Below, piece after piece: positions 1-8,166 of a DNA stretch of 39,386 bases. This DNA comes from Anaerolineales bacterium (GTDB lineage: Bacteria > Chloroflexota > Anaerolineae > Anaerolineales > UBA4823): positions 1-39,386 of the forward strand of contig JAFGQI010000033.1 of assembly GCA_016935755.1 (NCBI GenBank), read 5' to 3'. Positions within the stretch are counted from its first letter, which is position 1; the number at the start of each line of letters is the position of its first letter. Below the pieces are notes generated by a model. That model was not told the DNA's origin. It did not search any database and was given only the letters and a program-made list of their open reading frames with translations. Position numbers and translations under genes: made by a program.

Positions 1-20
1 TATGTGGGGGGTTTAGGTTA

Positions 21-53
21 TTTCCCACTTGAAATCGGGCATCAAGTGGGAAA
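21..53. other. Perfect 12-bp stem-loop downstream of the DMT permease gene
   Basis: The arms at 21-32 and 42-53 are perfectly complementary (12 bp) around a 9-nt loop. The element lies about 55 bp past the stop of the minus-strand permease gene, where a transcription terminator would be expected. On the minus strand no T-tract follows the stem, so a canonical intrinsic terminator is not shown; a protein-binding site or mRNA-end stabiliser is also possible. Confidence 0.5.
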
Positions 54-108
54 TTAAAAATGGCCTTTCTTCTTTTCGGACAGCCCCCAGATGCTTTAAA
101 AGCCTCCG

Positions 109-1104
109 TTAGCGCCGCTCGCTCAGCCGCAGAACGATCACCCCGGCGACAATCAGCGCGCTGCCAATCCACTGAGGAACGGTAAAAAACTCGCCCAGGA
201 ACAGGTATGCCAGCCCGGCTGTCATGGCTGGCTCCAGCGTGGCGATGATATTCGCGACACTGGCAGGCAGGTGTGCCAGGCTGACTGTATATAACCCAAA
301 CCCCCCCACAGTCGGGCCTACGGCCAGTATGAGCAAAATCAGCCAGCCGCTCCACGAGCTTCCCAACCAGAACAGTTCCATCGAAGCCACCCCTTGCGGC
401 AGCCAGGCCGAAAAAATATTATACAGCAGCAGAAACGGCACCGCCATCCCAAAAGCATACAGCAAGGCTGTCCAGGCGCTGATCGAGCGTTGAGCTGATG
501 TCCTGCCCATCAGGCTGTAGACGGCAAAAGCCATCCCAGAGAGAATACCCGTCACGATCCCCAGAGTGTTGACCTGCCAGGCGGCCTGATCATACGCCCC
601 AGAGACCGCCACACAGCCCAGCAAACTCAAGCTGACCGCCAGGATCTTCACCGGCCCCAGGCTCTCCGAGAGCAGCCTCCACCCCAGCACAGCCGTGAAG
701 GCAGCCGAACTATAAGCCAGCACGGTGGAAACCGCCGCCCCATTCAAGGCTACGGAAATTGTCCACAGAGAATTAAACACCGAAACCACCAGCCCATACA
801 GCAGCATAAAGCGCCAGTGGCGTCTCTCCAGCCGCAACAGACCTGGTTTCAGCAGCTTTAAGGCCAGCGACATGGCCACCGCCAGGAAGAGATCACGCCA
901 GAAGGCCAGCACCAGCGGCGGCAGACGGTAGGTCTCAGTCAGGTAGCGAATGAATACCCCGGTTGATGACCACAGCACCGTCGCTGCCACACAGATCAGG
1001 TATCCTTTGGTCAGGCTTGAAGACTTATTGGGGTTTACTTGGCTGTGCGGATGCTCTTTCACCGCCGATGCCAGAGAAACTTTTTGATCAAAAGATGGCT
1101 CCAA
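109..1104 (-). CDS. DMT superfamily (EamA-type) permease
   Basis: This 331-residue protein is a predicted inner-membrane permease of the drug/metabolite transporter superfamily. About ten hydrophobic segments fall in two homologous halves, each an EamA-like unit; the second half ends with the typical motif region ANIIATLEPAMTAGLAYLFLGE followed by a last helix, and the protein stops in a short basic tail (RLSERR). The substrate cannot be told from sequence. The start shown is a TTG at 1104 with no clear Shine-Dalgarno; a GTG about 20 codons downstream (before KEHPHSQ) is an alternative, and about 35 hydrophilic residues precede the first helix either way. It is separated from the phosphopantetheinyl transferase gene upstream by 78 bp, so co-transcription is possible but unproven. 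Confidence 0.88.
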   Translation of the reverse strand: MEPSFDQKVSLASAVKEHPHSQVNPNKSSSLTKGYLICVAATVLWSSTGVFIRYLTETYRLPPLVLAFWRDLFLAVAMSLALKLLKPGLLRLERRHWRFMLLYGLVVSVFNSLWTISVALNGAAVSTVLAYSSAAFTAVLGWRLLSESLGPVKILAVSLSLLGCVAVSGAYDQAAWQVNTLGIVTGILSGMAFAVYSLMGRTSAQRSISAWTALLYAFGMAVPFLLLYNIFSAWLPQGVASMELFWLGSSWSGWLILLILAVGPTVGGFGLYTVSLAHLPASVANIIATLEPAMTAGLAYLFLGEFFTVPQWIGSALIVAGVIVLRLSERR

Positions 1105-1182
1105 TCTAAATACAGGTGTTCTTTAACCAGGCTGCTGGGTTAACCCGGTTCCGCCAGTCAAACACCAGCACGTAAACCCCTA

Positions 1183-1956
1183 TTATACCTGCCAGCAGTG
1201 CAGCTGCTGGGCCGGGGCTTGAACTGCCACCGCTCCTACATAACCAGGAGCGGGGGCGAGGTGCATCAGATCCCAACGCTCGGCTTCTTCTGCATCTGGG
1301 CGCGTCGCCAGCAGGCGTGCATCCTCGCCAGGAGAGAAGGCGACATCAAACTGCTCCAGCGGCAGCGACAATCCCAAACCATGCGCCTTAATATAGGCCT
1401 CCTTGCGCGTCCAGCACAGGAAGAAAGCCGCTTGCTGTTGGCCGGCGGGCAGAGAACTCAATTCAGCTTGTTCGCGGCGAGAGAAAAACCGTCTGGCAAC
1501 TGTTTCGACTTCGAAATCGCTGCGCAAGGCCTCCACATCGACCCCAATTTCCTGGTCGGCGGTGATAGCATATAAAGCCAGGCTTTGAGAGTGAGAAAGG
1601 TTAAATTTTAAAACATAAGGCCTCGCCTCAGGATCGTTTTGCCAGTAGAGCTTCGATCCTGCCGGAAAGGCCAGGGTTGGTTTGCCATAAGATGAATAAG
1701 CAAACAGCAGCTGCGCCGGCTCAAGGCCTGCATAACGGCTTAAAATCAGCCGCAGCATCCCCCGGCGAACCAAAAACCGCCAGCGATCCCGCTCGAACCG
1801 GAACCGTTCTGCCCGCTCTTTCTCATCTGGCGACAAGGTCCGCCTCAAGTCGCTCATCGAGTGGTCGGGCCTGTCCAGCCAGGCGCACCAGATGTGAATG
1901 GAATTTGCCAATGAGGGCAAGACCAGCGGCGGCTCAGGCCATAAACAGCCGCTCAT
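1183..1956 (-). CDS. 4'-phosphopantetheinyl transferase, Sfp/Gsp type
   Basis: This 257-residue protein should transfer the phosphopantetheine arm of coenzyme A to a serine of acyl- or peptidyl-carrier proteins. The family signatures are present in order: GKP near residue 91, FNLSHS at 118-123, the metal-binding GVDVE at 138-142, and WTRKEAYIKAHGLGL from 182. Its length fits the two-lobed Sfp class, not the short AcpS class. The ATG follows directly after the TAG of the upstream subtilase gene with no gap, so translation is probably coupled. No carrier protein or synthase gene is in the window, so its client is unknown; it may simply ride at the end of the signalling operon. Confidence 0.93.
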   Translation of the reverse strand: MSGCLWPEPPLVLPSLANSIHIWCAWLDRPDHSMSDLRRTLSPDEKERAERFRFERDRWRFLVRRGMLRLILSRYAGLEPAQLLFAYSSYGKPTLAFPAGSKLYWQNDPEARPYVLKFNLSHSQSLALYAITADQEIGVDVEALRSDFEVETVARRFFSRREQAELSSLPAGQQQAAFFLCWTRKEAYIKAHGLGLSLPLEQFDVAFSPGEDARLLATRPDAEEAERWDLMHLAPAPGYVGAVAVQAPAQQLHCWQV

Positions 1957-4233
1957 CTAAGACCGCGACCCACACCGAGGGCAGAATTTGCTGTTAGCTC
2001 GCAACGGTTGTCCGCAGTTGGTGCAAAAGCGCGTCTCCACCAAAGGTTGCCCACAAGCACTGCAAAAACGCGCCCCGGGTCGGTTGAGTCTGCCGCAGTT
2101 GGTGCATAATCTTAAAATATCGGATCCCCCAGTCACAGGCTGCTGGCTGAGGGCTGGATTTGCCTGGGCAGGCACGCCAGCTGGCCTTGGGATTGACTTA
2201 GCCGCCCGCGAGCGGCTCCAATACCAGATCCCGCCCAACAGCGCGATCCCAGCCAGCCCCAGCAGGGCCGGGACAACCACGCAAGCCGCCATCAGTCCCA
2301 GCGGCAGTTCCCATAAAGAACGGTCGGGAGAGAGCGGAGAAGGTGTAGGGGCGCGAGTCGAAACTGCTGTTGCAGGGGCTGATGTCGCAGACGCCTCCAG
2401 TGTGGAGGTTGGCTCTGGCAAGCGCGGAGTCTCAGTTGCAGAAGGCGCCAACACGATGGCAGGTGGTTCGCCTAACCAGAGCCGACCAAAGCCATACTGG
2501 TTATCCGTTCCACTTGGCCCCAGGTCCAGGGCGCGCATCTTCAAAAAATCCACCAGTTCAGCCACGCTCAGCTCCGGGTAAGCCTGCCAGGCCAGCGCAG
2601 CAGATGCAGACACATGCGGAGCAGAGGCCGATGTGCCATAGAAAATGCCGTCATAGACCGCGCTGCTCAACCCTGTTGGCGCGCAGAGATCTGGTTTCTT
2701 GCGCTCGTCATGGGTAGGCCCCTGCGAGCTGTAATTTTCCAGCAGGTCATCCGGCCAGGAGGTAGCTCCCACGGTCAGACTGCTGACGGCATCTGCCGGG
2801 GTGGTGATGCTGTATTCCGGGGAGAAGTATTCGATCTTCGAGTTATAGATATAGAAATCCAGCACCGCAGGCTGGGTAATGCGGTTGGCGCGAAAGGCCA
2901 CGAAATAAGGGCCGCTGTCGCCAAACAGGTAGCTGATGATTTCCGCCGCATCATCCCCTGCCCCGGTTTGCCGGTTCTCCGAGCTGACCAGGGTGGCGCC
3001 ATTACCGTCCACAACATACAGATCGTAATCCTGATCCCCTGTATCCCAGGCATCCCAATTCAGCGTCAGAGTCACCATGCCCTTGGGAGTAAAGCTCATC
3101 AACTCATCCCCTGGGCTGAATTCGTGATACCCATCGCCATCGGCGTCGGTGAAACTACCGCGATAATGCGCCTGGCCCATGTTTCCAGCTGAATTTACCC
3201 ATAAGATGCCCCTGGCCACCACCTGGTCGACCATGCGCGCCTCGCGCCCCTTTCCATCCATCGGACCATAGATAGAACCGGCAGAGTGAGAAATGATATT
3301 GACCCCCTGCTCGACCAGCCAATCCACCGCCGCGCCCTGCTCGGCATCGGTTTCGTAGGCTGCCAAAAATAATTCCGCCTCGGGAGCGATATCGTGGATC
3401 ACCTCCGCCACGGCAGTGCCATGCTCGGTCTCGCTGCGGTCAATTTCTCGTCCGGCGATAAAGGATTGCGCCGTCACCGACGAGGGCAGTTCGCTGCCCA
3501 AAAATTCCTTGTAGCGATTGAACCCCATGTCCAGGATGCCAATTTTAATCCCTTTTCCGGTAAAACCACCATTCTGCCAGACCTGGGCATTGATCATTGC
3601 CAGCGACTCGATTTTCACATCTTCCACATCCTGAATACTGCGCCGCGGCAGCCGGATGCGGGTGACATGCTCCAATCCGCTGATATCCTGGAATAAACCG
3701 CCAGGGTCTTCGGAAGCCAGGGCTATCTCAATCAGGCTCAACGGGATAGATACATCGATGAGATTTTCGCTGGCAGCTGTGACCTGGATGCCGACAGCCT
3801 CAAGCTGTGATGTCAGCATCTGACTGTCGCTGGTGTCCAGTTCCAGGGTCAAACGCAGCTCGTCCTGATCATTCACCAGGCCCCGGCTGCGGGCCAATTC
3901 CAATGCCGCCTCAAGGCCCCCCTCTTGATATGCAACCAGAAAATCTTTATACACCGAATCCAGCTTGGGGTCTTGCAGAACGGCGCCCAGTTCTGGATAT
4001 TGAGTTGCCAGCTCACTCAGCGAGGTGGGCGGGGTGAGCTCTGGTTTAAACAAACCTGCCGGGCTGCCGTATTTCGATAATAAAAAAATCCCTGCGCCTG
4101 CCAGAACCAACAGCGCCAGGGAAATAAGCCCCAGCAACCTCATCCCTTTGCGCGTGGACAAAAAAACCAGGACGGACTGCAGGTTTATTTTTTCTTTCAA
4201 AGGCTGGGGGTCAGGAGGCGGGGGGATAGTCAT
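1957..4233 (-). CDS. Membrane-anchored subtilisin-like (S8) protease with C-terminal zinc ribbons
   Basis: This 758-residue protein has an N-terminal membrane helix (about 33-53), an uncharacterised N-terminal region (about 60-210), and an S8 peptidase domain. The catalytic triad is visible: Asp235 (GILDMGFN), His271 (EHGTAVAEV), Ser535 (GTSASAPH), with oxyanion Asn351 (SAGN). About 180 residues separate Asn351 from Ser535; this insert contains Asp-rich stretches (DADGDGYHEF, WDTGDQDYDLYV) that look like a beta-sandwich, possibly calcium-binding. After a Ser/Thr/Pro-rich linker there is a second membrane helix (about 640-668), and then two CxxC...CxxC zinc ribbons. The predicted topology puts the protease outside and the zinc ribbons inside. 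It is the last signalling gene of the island. Substrate unknown; it could process surface proteins or sensors. Confidence 0.9.
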   Translation of the reverse strand: MTIPPPPDPQPLKEKINLQSVLVFLSTRKGMRLLGLISLALLVLAGAGIFLLSKYGSPAGLFKPELTPPTSLSELATQYPELGAVLQDPKLDSVYKDFLVAYQEGGLEAALELARSRGLVNDQDELRLTLELDTSDSQMLTSQLEAVGIQVTAASENLIDVSIPLSLIEIALASEDPGGLFQDISGLEHVTRIRLPRRSIQDVEDVKIESLAMINAQVWQNGGFTGKGIKIGILDMGFNRYKEFLGSELPSSVTAQSFIAGREIDRSETEHGTAVAEVIHDIAPEAELFLAAYETDAEQGAAVDWLVEQGVNIISHSAGSIYGPMDGKGREARMVDQVVARGILWVNSAGNMGQAHYRGSFTDADGDGYHEFSPGDELMSFTPKGMVTLTLNWDAWDTGDQDYDLYVVDGNGATLVSSENRQTGAGDDAAEIISYLFGDSGPYFVAFRANRITQPAVLDFYIYNSKIEYFSPEYSITTPADAVSSLTVGATSWPDDLLENYSSQGPTHDERKKPDLCAPTGLSSAVYDGIFYGTSASAPHVSASAALAWQAYPELSVAELVDFLKMRALDLGPSGTDNQYGFGRLWLGEPPAIVLAPSATETPRLPEPTSTLEASATSAPATAVSTRAPTPSPLSPDRSLWELPLGLMAACVVVPALLGLAGIALLGGIWYWSRSRAAKSIPRPAGVPAQANPALSQQPVTGGSDILRLCTNCGRLNRPGARFCSACGQPLVETRFCTNCGQPLRANSKFCPRCGSRS

Positions 4234-4255
4234 TGAAAGGAGTCAACCGCCTGGC

Positions 4256-5959
4256 TCATGGCATTGGCACAAGCCAGTATGCCTTTTCATCCCCCTCCGC
4301 GGTCCAGCCAGTCAGGTCTTTCGCCAGTGATTTCACCCGCCACCAGATCCAGTTGTTGATGCACACCGGTCCCCCGATAATTTCCATCTGCTCGCCCACA
4401 TCCAGGTATCCAAGAATTACGCCATCTGTGCCAGGCTGGCTGCGCACACGGTTCGGCAGGGGCGGATCATAGCTGATATAGGCCTTATCGCCCACATGCA
4501 GCCGGGAAGGATAACCAGCCGGGCAGGGCTGCCAGGTAGCCTTTGGGTTCTGTGTATCGGTTGGAACGGGTGAAGGCGTCCAGGTGGGAGTCAGGCTGGG
4601 GGCGGGAGAGGGCGTATCCGTGGGCGGCTGGATGACCGGCGGTGGTGAAGTCCAGGTCGGGGGCGCCGTAGGAGGTACATTAGAAGGCGCTGTCGCAGGT
4701 ATTTCACTGGAGCGCGCCCGAACAGTCGCTTCCAAAGCAGTGCTGGTAGACTCCAGCGCCTGGCTGATGACCCGCTCAGTGGCAGTAGGCGTTTGCCATC
4801 CTGGGATCAAACCTGCCAGGTACAATCCACCCCCTCCCAGGATCGCCAGAACCAGACAGGCTGCCAGGAACAGCGCCAGCCCCATCCCGCCCAATCCCCT
4901 GGAACGCTGCGAAGCTGCCTGCGGCGGAGGGGCTGCTCCTCGCCCGGCATAAGCAGGTGGATAGCCTGGCGCTGCAGGCGCCTGGACGGTGGGGGTGTAC
5001 AATGGCGGCTGCGGTTGGGGGGCATAAGCCTGCGGCTGGTAAGATTGCGGCGTCGGAGCAGCCGCATAAGTGGGCTCCCCAGGCATCGACTCGGGGCGAA
5101 AATACTCGGCAGGCTCCTGCGGTTTTTTAACTCCACCCGCAGAGGCCTGGGCAGAGGCATCTGCCAACAAAGCGTTCTTTAGGGCCGCCACGGACTGAAA
5201 GCGGCGTTCTAAATCGAGTTCGGTCGCGCGCAGAATTACCTGCTCAAGGTGAGGCGATATGACCGGGTTGATCTGGCGCGGCGCCTGCAGGGAGGTGCCC
5301 ATCCGGCGCAGCAGGCTGTCGACCGGGGTTTGCCCGGTCAGCAAGGCGTACAGAGTAGCCCCCAACGCATAGACATCGCTGCGAACCTCGGTCAACCCCT
5401 CGCCATACTGCTCGGGGGGTGAAAAGCCCTGCGTCACCGCCCGCGCCCCAATGGTGGTTTTGCGAGCGGGATCGAAGACTTTTGCAATGCCAAAGTCCAC
5501 CAGCATCACTTTCCCCTTGGGGGTAATCTTGATATTGGCAGGTTTAATATCGCGGTGGATAATCGGCTGTGTTTGGGAGTGCAAGTAGCTGACCGCATTG
5601 CACACCTGCACCATCCAGGGGATCACCTGCGCCGCCGGCAGCGGACCGCCCGCCTGGTCCAGCTTATCCTGCAAATCCTGGCCATCGACAAACTCCATCA
5701 CCAGGTACTGTCCCTGCCCTTCAATGGTGAAGTGATCGATTACATATGGGAGATTCTCCTGGCGAAGATTCGCCACCATCCGGGCCTCCAGGGCAAACTG
5801 CCGGATCGCCTCTGGAGAAGTGGTCAGGTTTTCCTTGAGCGCAACCGGCGACTGCAAATTCAGGTCCCAGGCGCGGTAGACTGCCCCAAAACCACCCTGG
5901 GCAATCAGTTTCGCGATCCGGTAGCGGTTGTTTATTACCGTTCCAATGGAGAGGGCCAT
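4256..5959 (-). CDS. Transmembrane Ser/Thr protein kinase with C-terminal SH3b-like domain
   Basis: This 567-residue protein begins directly with a Hanks-type kinase domain (about 10-265): glycine loop QGGFGAVYRAW at 21-32, ATP-anchoring Lys42, catalytic HRD at 135-137, DFG at 155-157, and an activation-segment end reading SPPEQY. A Pro/Gln/Tyr-rich cytoplasmic linker (about 280-350) leads to one membrane helix (about 358-384), a Pro/Thr/Ser-rich stalk, and a C-terminal region of about 90 residues (RVRSQPGTDG..., WWRVKS...GW) resembling a bacterial SH3 domain, which often binds cell-wall peptides. It lacks the N-terminal zinc ribbon of its neighbours. A GGAAG sequence lies 6 nt before the ATG. 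The stop is 22 bp from the subtilase start. Confidence 0.95.
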   Translation of the reverse strand: MALSIGTVINNRYRIAKLIAQGGFGAVYRAWDLNLQSPVALKENLTTSPEAIRQFALEARMVANLRQENLPYVIDHFTIEGQGQYLVMEFVDGQDLQDKLDQAGGPLPAAQVIPWMVQVCNAVSYLHSQTQPIIHRDIKPANIKITPKGKVMLVDFGIAKVFDPARKTTIGARAVTQGFSPPEQYGEGLTEVRSDVYALGATLYALLTGQTPVDSLLRRMGTSLQAPRQINPVISPHLEQVILRATELDLERRFQSVAALKNALLADASAQASAGGVKKPQEPAEYFRPESMPGEPTYAAAPTPQSYQPQAYAPQPQPPLYTPTVQAPAAPGYPPAYAGRGAAPPPQAASQRSRGLGGMGLALFLAACLVLAILGGGGLYLAGLIPGWQTPTATERVISQALESTSTALEATVRARSSEIPATAPSNVPPTAPPTWTSPPPVIQPPTDTPSPAPSLTPTWTPSPVPTDTQNPKATWQPCPAGYPSRLHVGDKAYISYDPPLPNRVRSQPGTDGVILGYLDVGEQMEIIGGPVCINNWIWWRVKSLAKDLTGWTAEGDEKAYWLVPMP

Positions 5960-6023
5960 ATCAATCTTCCAACAACCAGCTTTGTCCTTGATCCAGGATT
6001 TTCGTCACCCTGCGCAGCCTGGA

Positions 6024-8141
6024 TTATTCAACCTGGAAAGTGGATGTGGCAACCTTGACACCATCCACCAGGATATCCACCTGGTAGGTGCCGGCGGGGA
6101 ACTTTCCGCCATCCAGGGGCTTCCAGCTGCTCCAGTGGGTCGAAGTTGCCCAGTTGCTTTCGCGATAATGGTCTACATCGAACTGCTGTACTCGGCCATC
6201 CGGATAATAGACGATCACCGTAAAGGTGAAATCTTTATAGTTCTTGGTATTGTGCTCGAGATTGGCCTCATAATAGATGGCTGTGGTGGCATCGCCATCA
6301 AACTTGCGGGTATATTTGCGATCATCACCCTCCATGCGGAAGAAATTGAGCGAAGTCACCCTGGAATTCAATGCCTTGATATACCAGGAGGCGGGCGCCT
6401 TAGCCGTTGCCTGGTAAGCCGCCTGTGCATCAGCAGTCTTGAGTGCAATAGCAGTCGAAGTCTGCTGGGCGCGAGCCGCTGAAGTGGCATTCAGATTCAC
6501 CAGGGCGCCAGCTGTGGCGCTGGCTATGGCCTGAGCAGTTGAGGTCTGTCCAGCGCTCATCGTCTGGGTAGCCTGCTGCTGAGCTTCAGCTGTGGCAGTC
6601 GAGGCCTGCTGCTGCAAGATTTCAGCGGTTTGCGTCATCCGGCTGGCAGCCGTCTGTGTTCGCCCAATCGCGACACCGGTCTGTTCCATCTCCAGGCGAG
6701 CCTTCTCCTGGTTTACACTCATAATATAGTATCCCCCCAGCAGCGAGACGATCACGCACAGCGCCAATACACCCAATCCCGCCGCGATCATGATTCCCCT
6801 GGGAGGCTTCTTGATCGCGGCAGCTCCCGCGCCAGCCGGTGCGCTCTCGAAAGGTACATGGGGCAACGCCTCGACAGCGCTCCCCGCGCTTTCCTGTCCG
6901 CTCAACCGCGCTCCTGACGGCGGACTGACAAGCTCCGGGGCAGGCATGGCGGCATCCGGGGCGCGCTCGGTGGGCAGCGGCGCTGGCGGGCCTGCCAACT
7001 CGGGCCGTACCTGCTCTGCCTCAGAGGGCGGCGCGGCCTTAGCCGGAACGGGCTGCACCCAGGTGGGTTCTGCAGGCGGAGGCGCGCTTGCCGGCCCGGC
7101 TGCACCAGGGCCGGTTTGCTCCGCTTTAACTGGCTGCTCTCTCTTCTGTTCCAGGCTCTTTGAATCTGCCCGGATCGTTTTATCCGTGCTCAAGCCAGGA
7201 GAAGTTGGAGCGCCAGCCAATGGGCCAGATGATTTCAAAGCAGCTTTAAATTCCGCTGCAGTCTGAAAACGCTGCTCGGGATCCATTGCCATGGCTTTTT
7301 CAATCACCTGGACGGCGTGGGCAGGGACGAGTGGGTTCACCTCGTTGGCGGGCGTCAAACGCTCTCCCGCCATGCGCCTGACGCTTTCCAGCGGGTCACG
7401 CCCGGTGAGGATATTGTACAGCGTGGCCCCCAGTGCATACAGATCTGTACGGGCGTCGGTTCTCCCCTGTCCATATTGTTCTGGTGGGGCGTAACCTGGC
7501 GTCACAGCCCTGGCGCCCAAAGCTGTCCTGGTATCCGGATCATATAGTTTCACCAGGCCAAAATCCACCAGCATGGCCTTGCCATCCGGAGTGATGCGGA
7601 TATTGGCCGGTTTGATGTCGCGGTGCACAACTGGCGGCTTGCGCGAGTGGATATAGGTTAACGCATCAGCTACCTGAGCAATCCAGGACAGCGCCTGTTC
7701 GGGCTGGATCGCCCCCGTGCGTTTCACTAGGCTGAGCAGATCTTCTCCTTCCACGAAATCCATCACCAGGTATTGTCCCTGGCCCACAATAACAAAATGA
7801 TCGGTCACACGCGGCAGGCTGGGATGCGACAGGTTAGCCAGGATACTGGCCTCACGAGCAAACTGGCGCTGCGCCTCCTGTGAGACATCCAGGTTCTCTT
7901 TAATGGCGCAATCCCGGCTGACATTGGCATCACGAGCGCGATAGACAGCCCCAAAACCGCCCCGGCCCAACTCGCTGACAATCTGGTAACGGCCTTGAAG
8001 GATGGCCCCAACCTGCAAGGCTGGCGCTCGCGTCGCTCCTGGGCCAGATACGCCGCTGAGCAGCGGCGCGCCGCATTCCGCGCAAAAGCGCGCGCTGATC
8101 CGGTTTTCGGCTTTACATTGAGGGCAAATATTAACACTCAT
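6024..8141 (-). CDS. Zinc-ribbon Ser/Thr protein kinase with T/A/Q stalk and Ig-like extracytoplasmic domain
   Basis: This 705-residue protein opens with a zinc ribbon (CPQC...CAEC), then a kinase domain with Lys81, HRD at 173-175 and DFG at 193-195. A long Pro/Ala-rich linker precedes a single membrane helix (IMIAAGLGVLALCVIVSLLG). Beyond it lies a stalk of about 85 residues made almost only of Thr, Ala and Gln (DNA roughly 6410-6690), followed by a final domain of about 120 residues with alternating hydrophobic strands that may be Ig-like; no family is recognised. I chose the ATG at 8141, since AGGATG lies just upstream and it gives the zinc ribbon directly; a longer ORF from 8225 would overlap the upstream gene. 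Spacer to the upstream kinase stop is 25 bp. Confidence 0.93.
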   Translation of the reverse strand: MSVNICPQCKAENRISARFCAECGAPLLSGVSGPGATRAPALQVGAILQGRYQIVSELGRGGFGAVYRARDANVSRDCAIKENLDVSQEAQRQFAREASILANLSHPSLPRVTDHFVIVGQGQYLVMDFVEGEDLLSLVKRTGAIQPEQALSWIAQVADALTYIHSRKPPVVHRDIKPANIRITPDGKAMLVDFGLVKLYDPDTRTALGARAVTPGYAPPEQYGQGRTDARTDLYALGATLYNILTGRDPLESVRRMAGERLTPANEVNPLVPAHAVQVIEKAMAMDPEQRFQTAAEFKAALKSSGPLAGAPTSPGLSTDKTIRADSKSLEQKREQPVKAEQTGPGAAGPASAPPPAEPTWVQPVPAKAAPPSEAEQVRPELAGPPAPLPTERAPDAAMPAPELVSPPSGARLSGQESAGSAVEALPHVPFESAPAGAGAAAIKKPPRGIMIAAGLGVLALCVIVSLLGGYYIMSVNQEKARLEMEQTGVAIGRTQTAASRMTQTAEILQQQASTATAEAQQQATQTMSAGQTSTAQAIASATAGALVNLNATSAARAQQTSTAIALKTADAQAAYQATAKAPASWYIKALNSRVTSLNFFRMEGDDRKYTRKFDGDATTAIYYEANLEHNTKNYKDFTFTVIVYYPDGRVQQFDVDHYRESNWATSTHWSSWKPLDGGKFPAGTYQVDILVDGVKVATSTFQVE

Positions 8142-8166
8142 GATTTCATCCTGGTCATTTTCAGCT

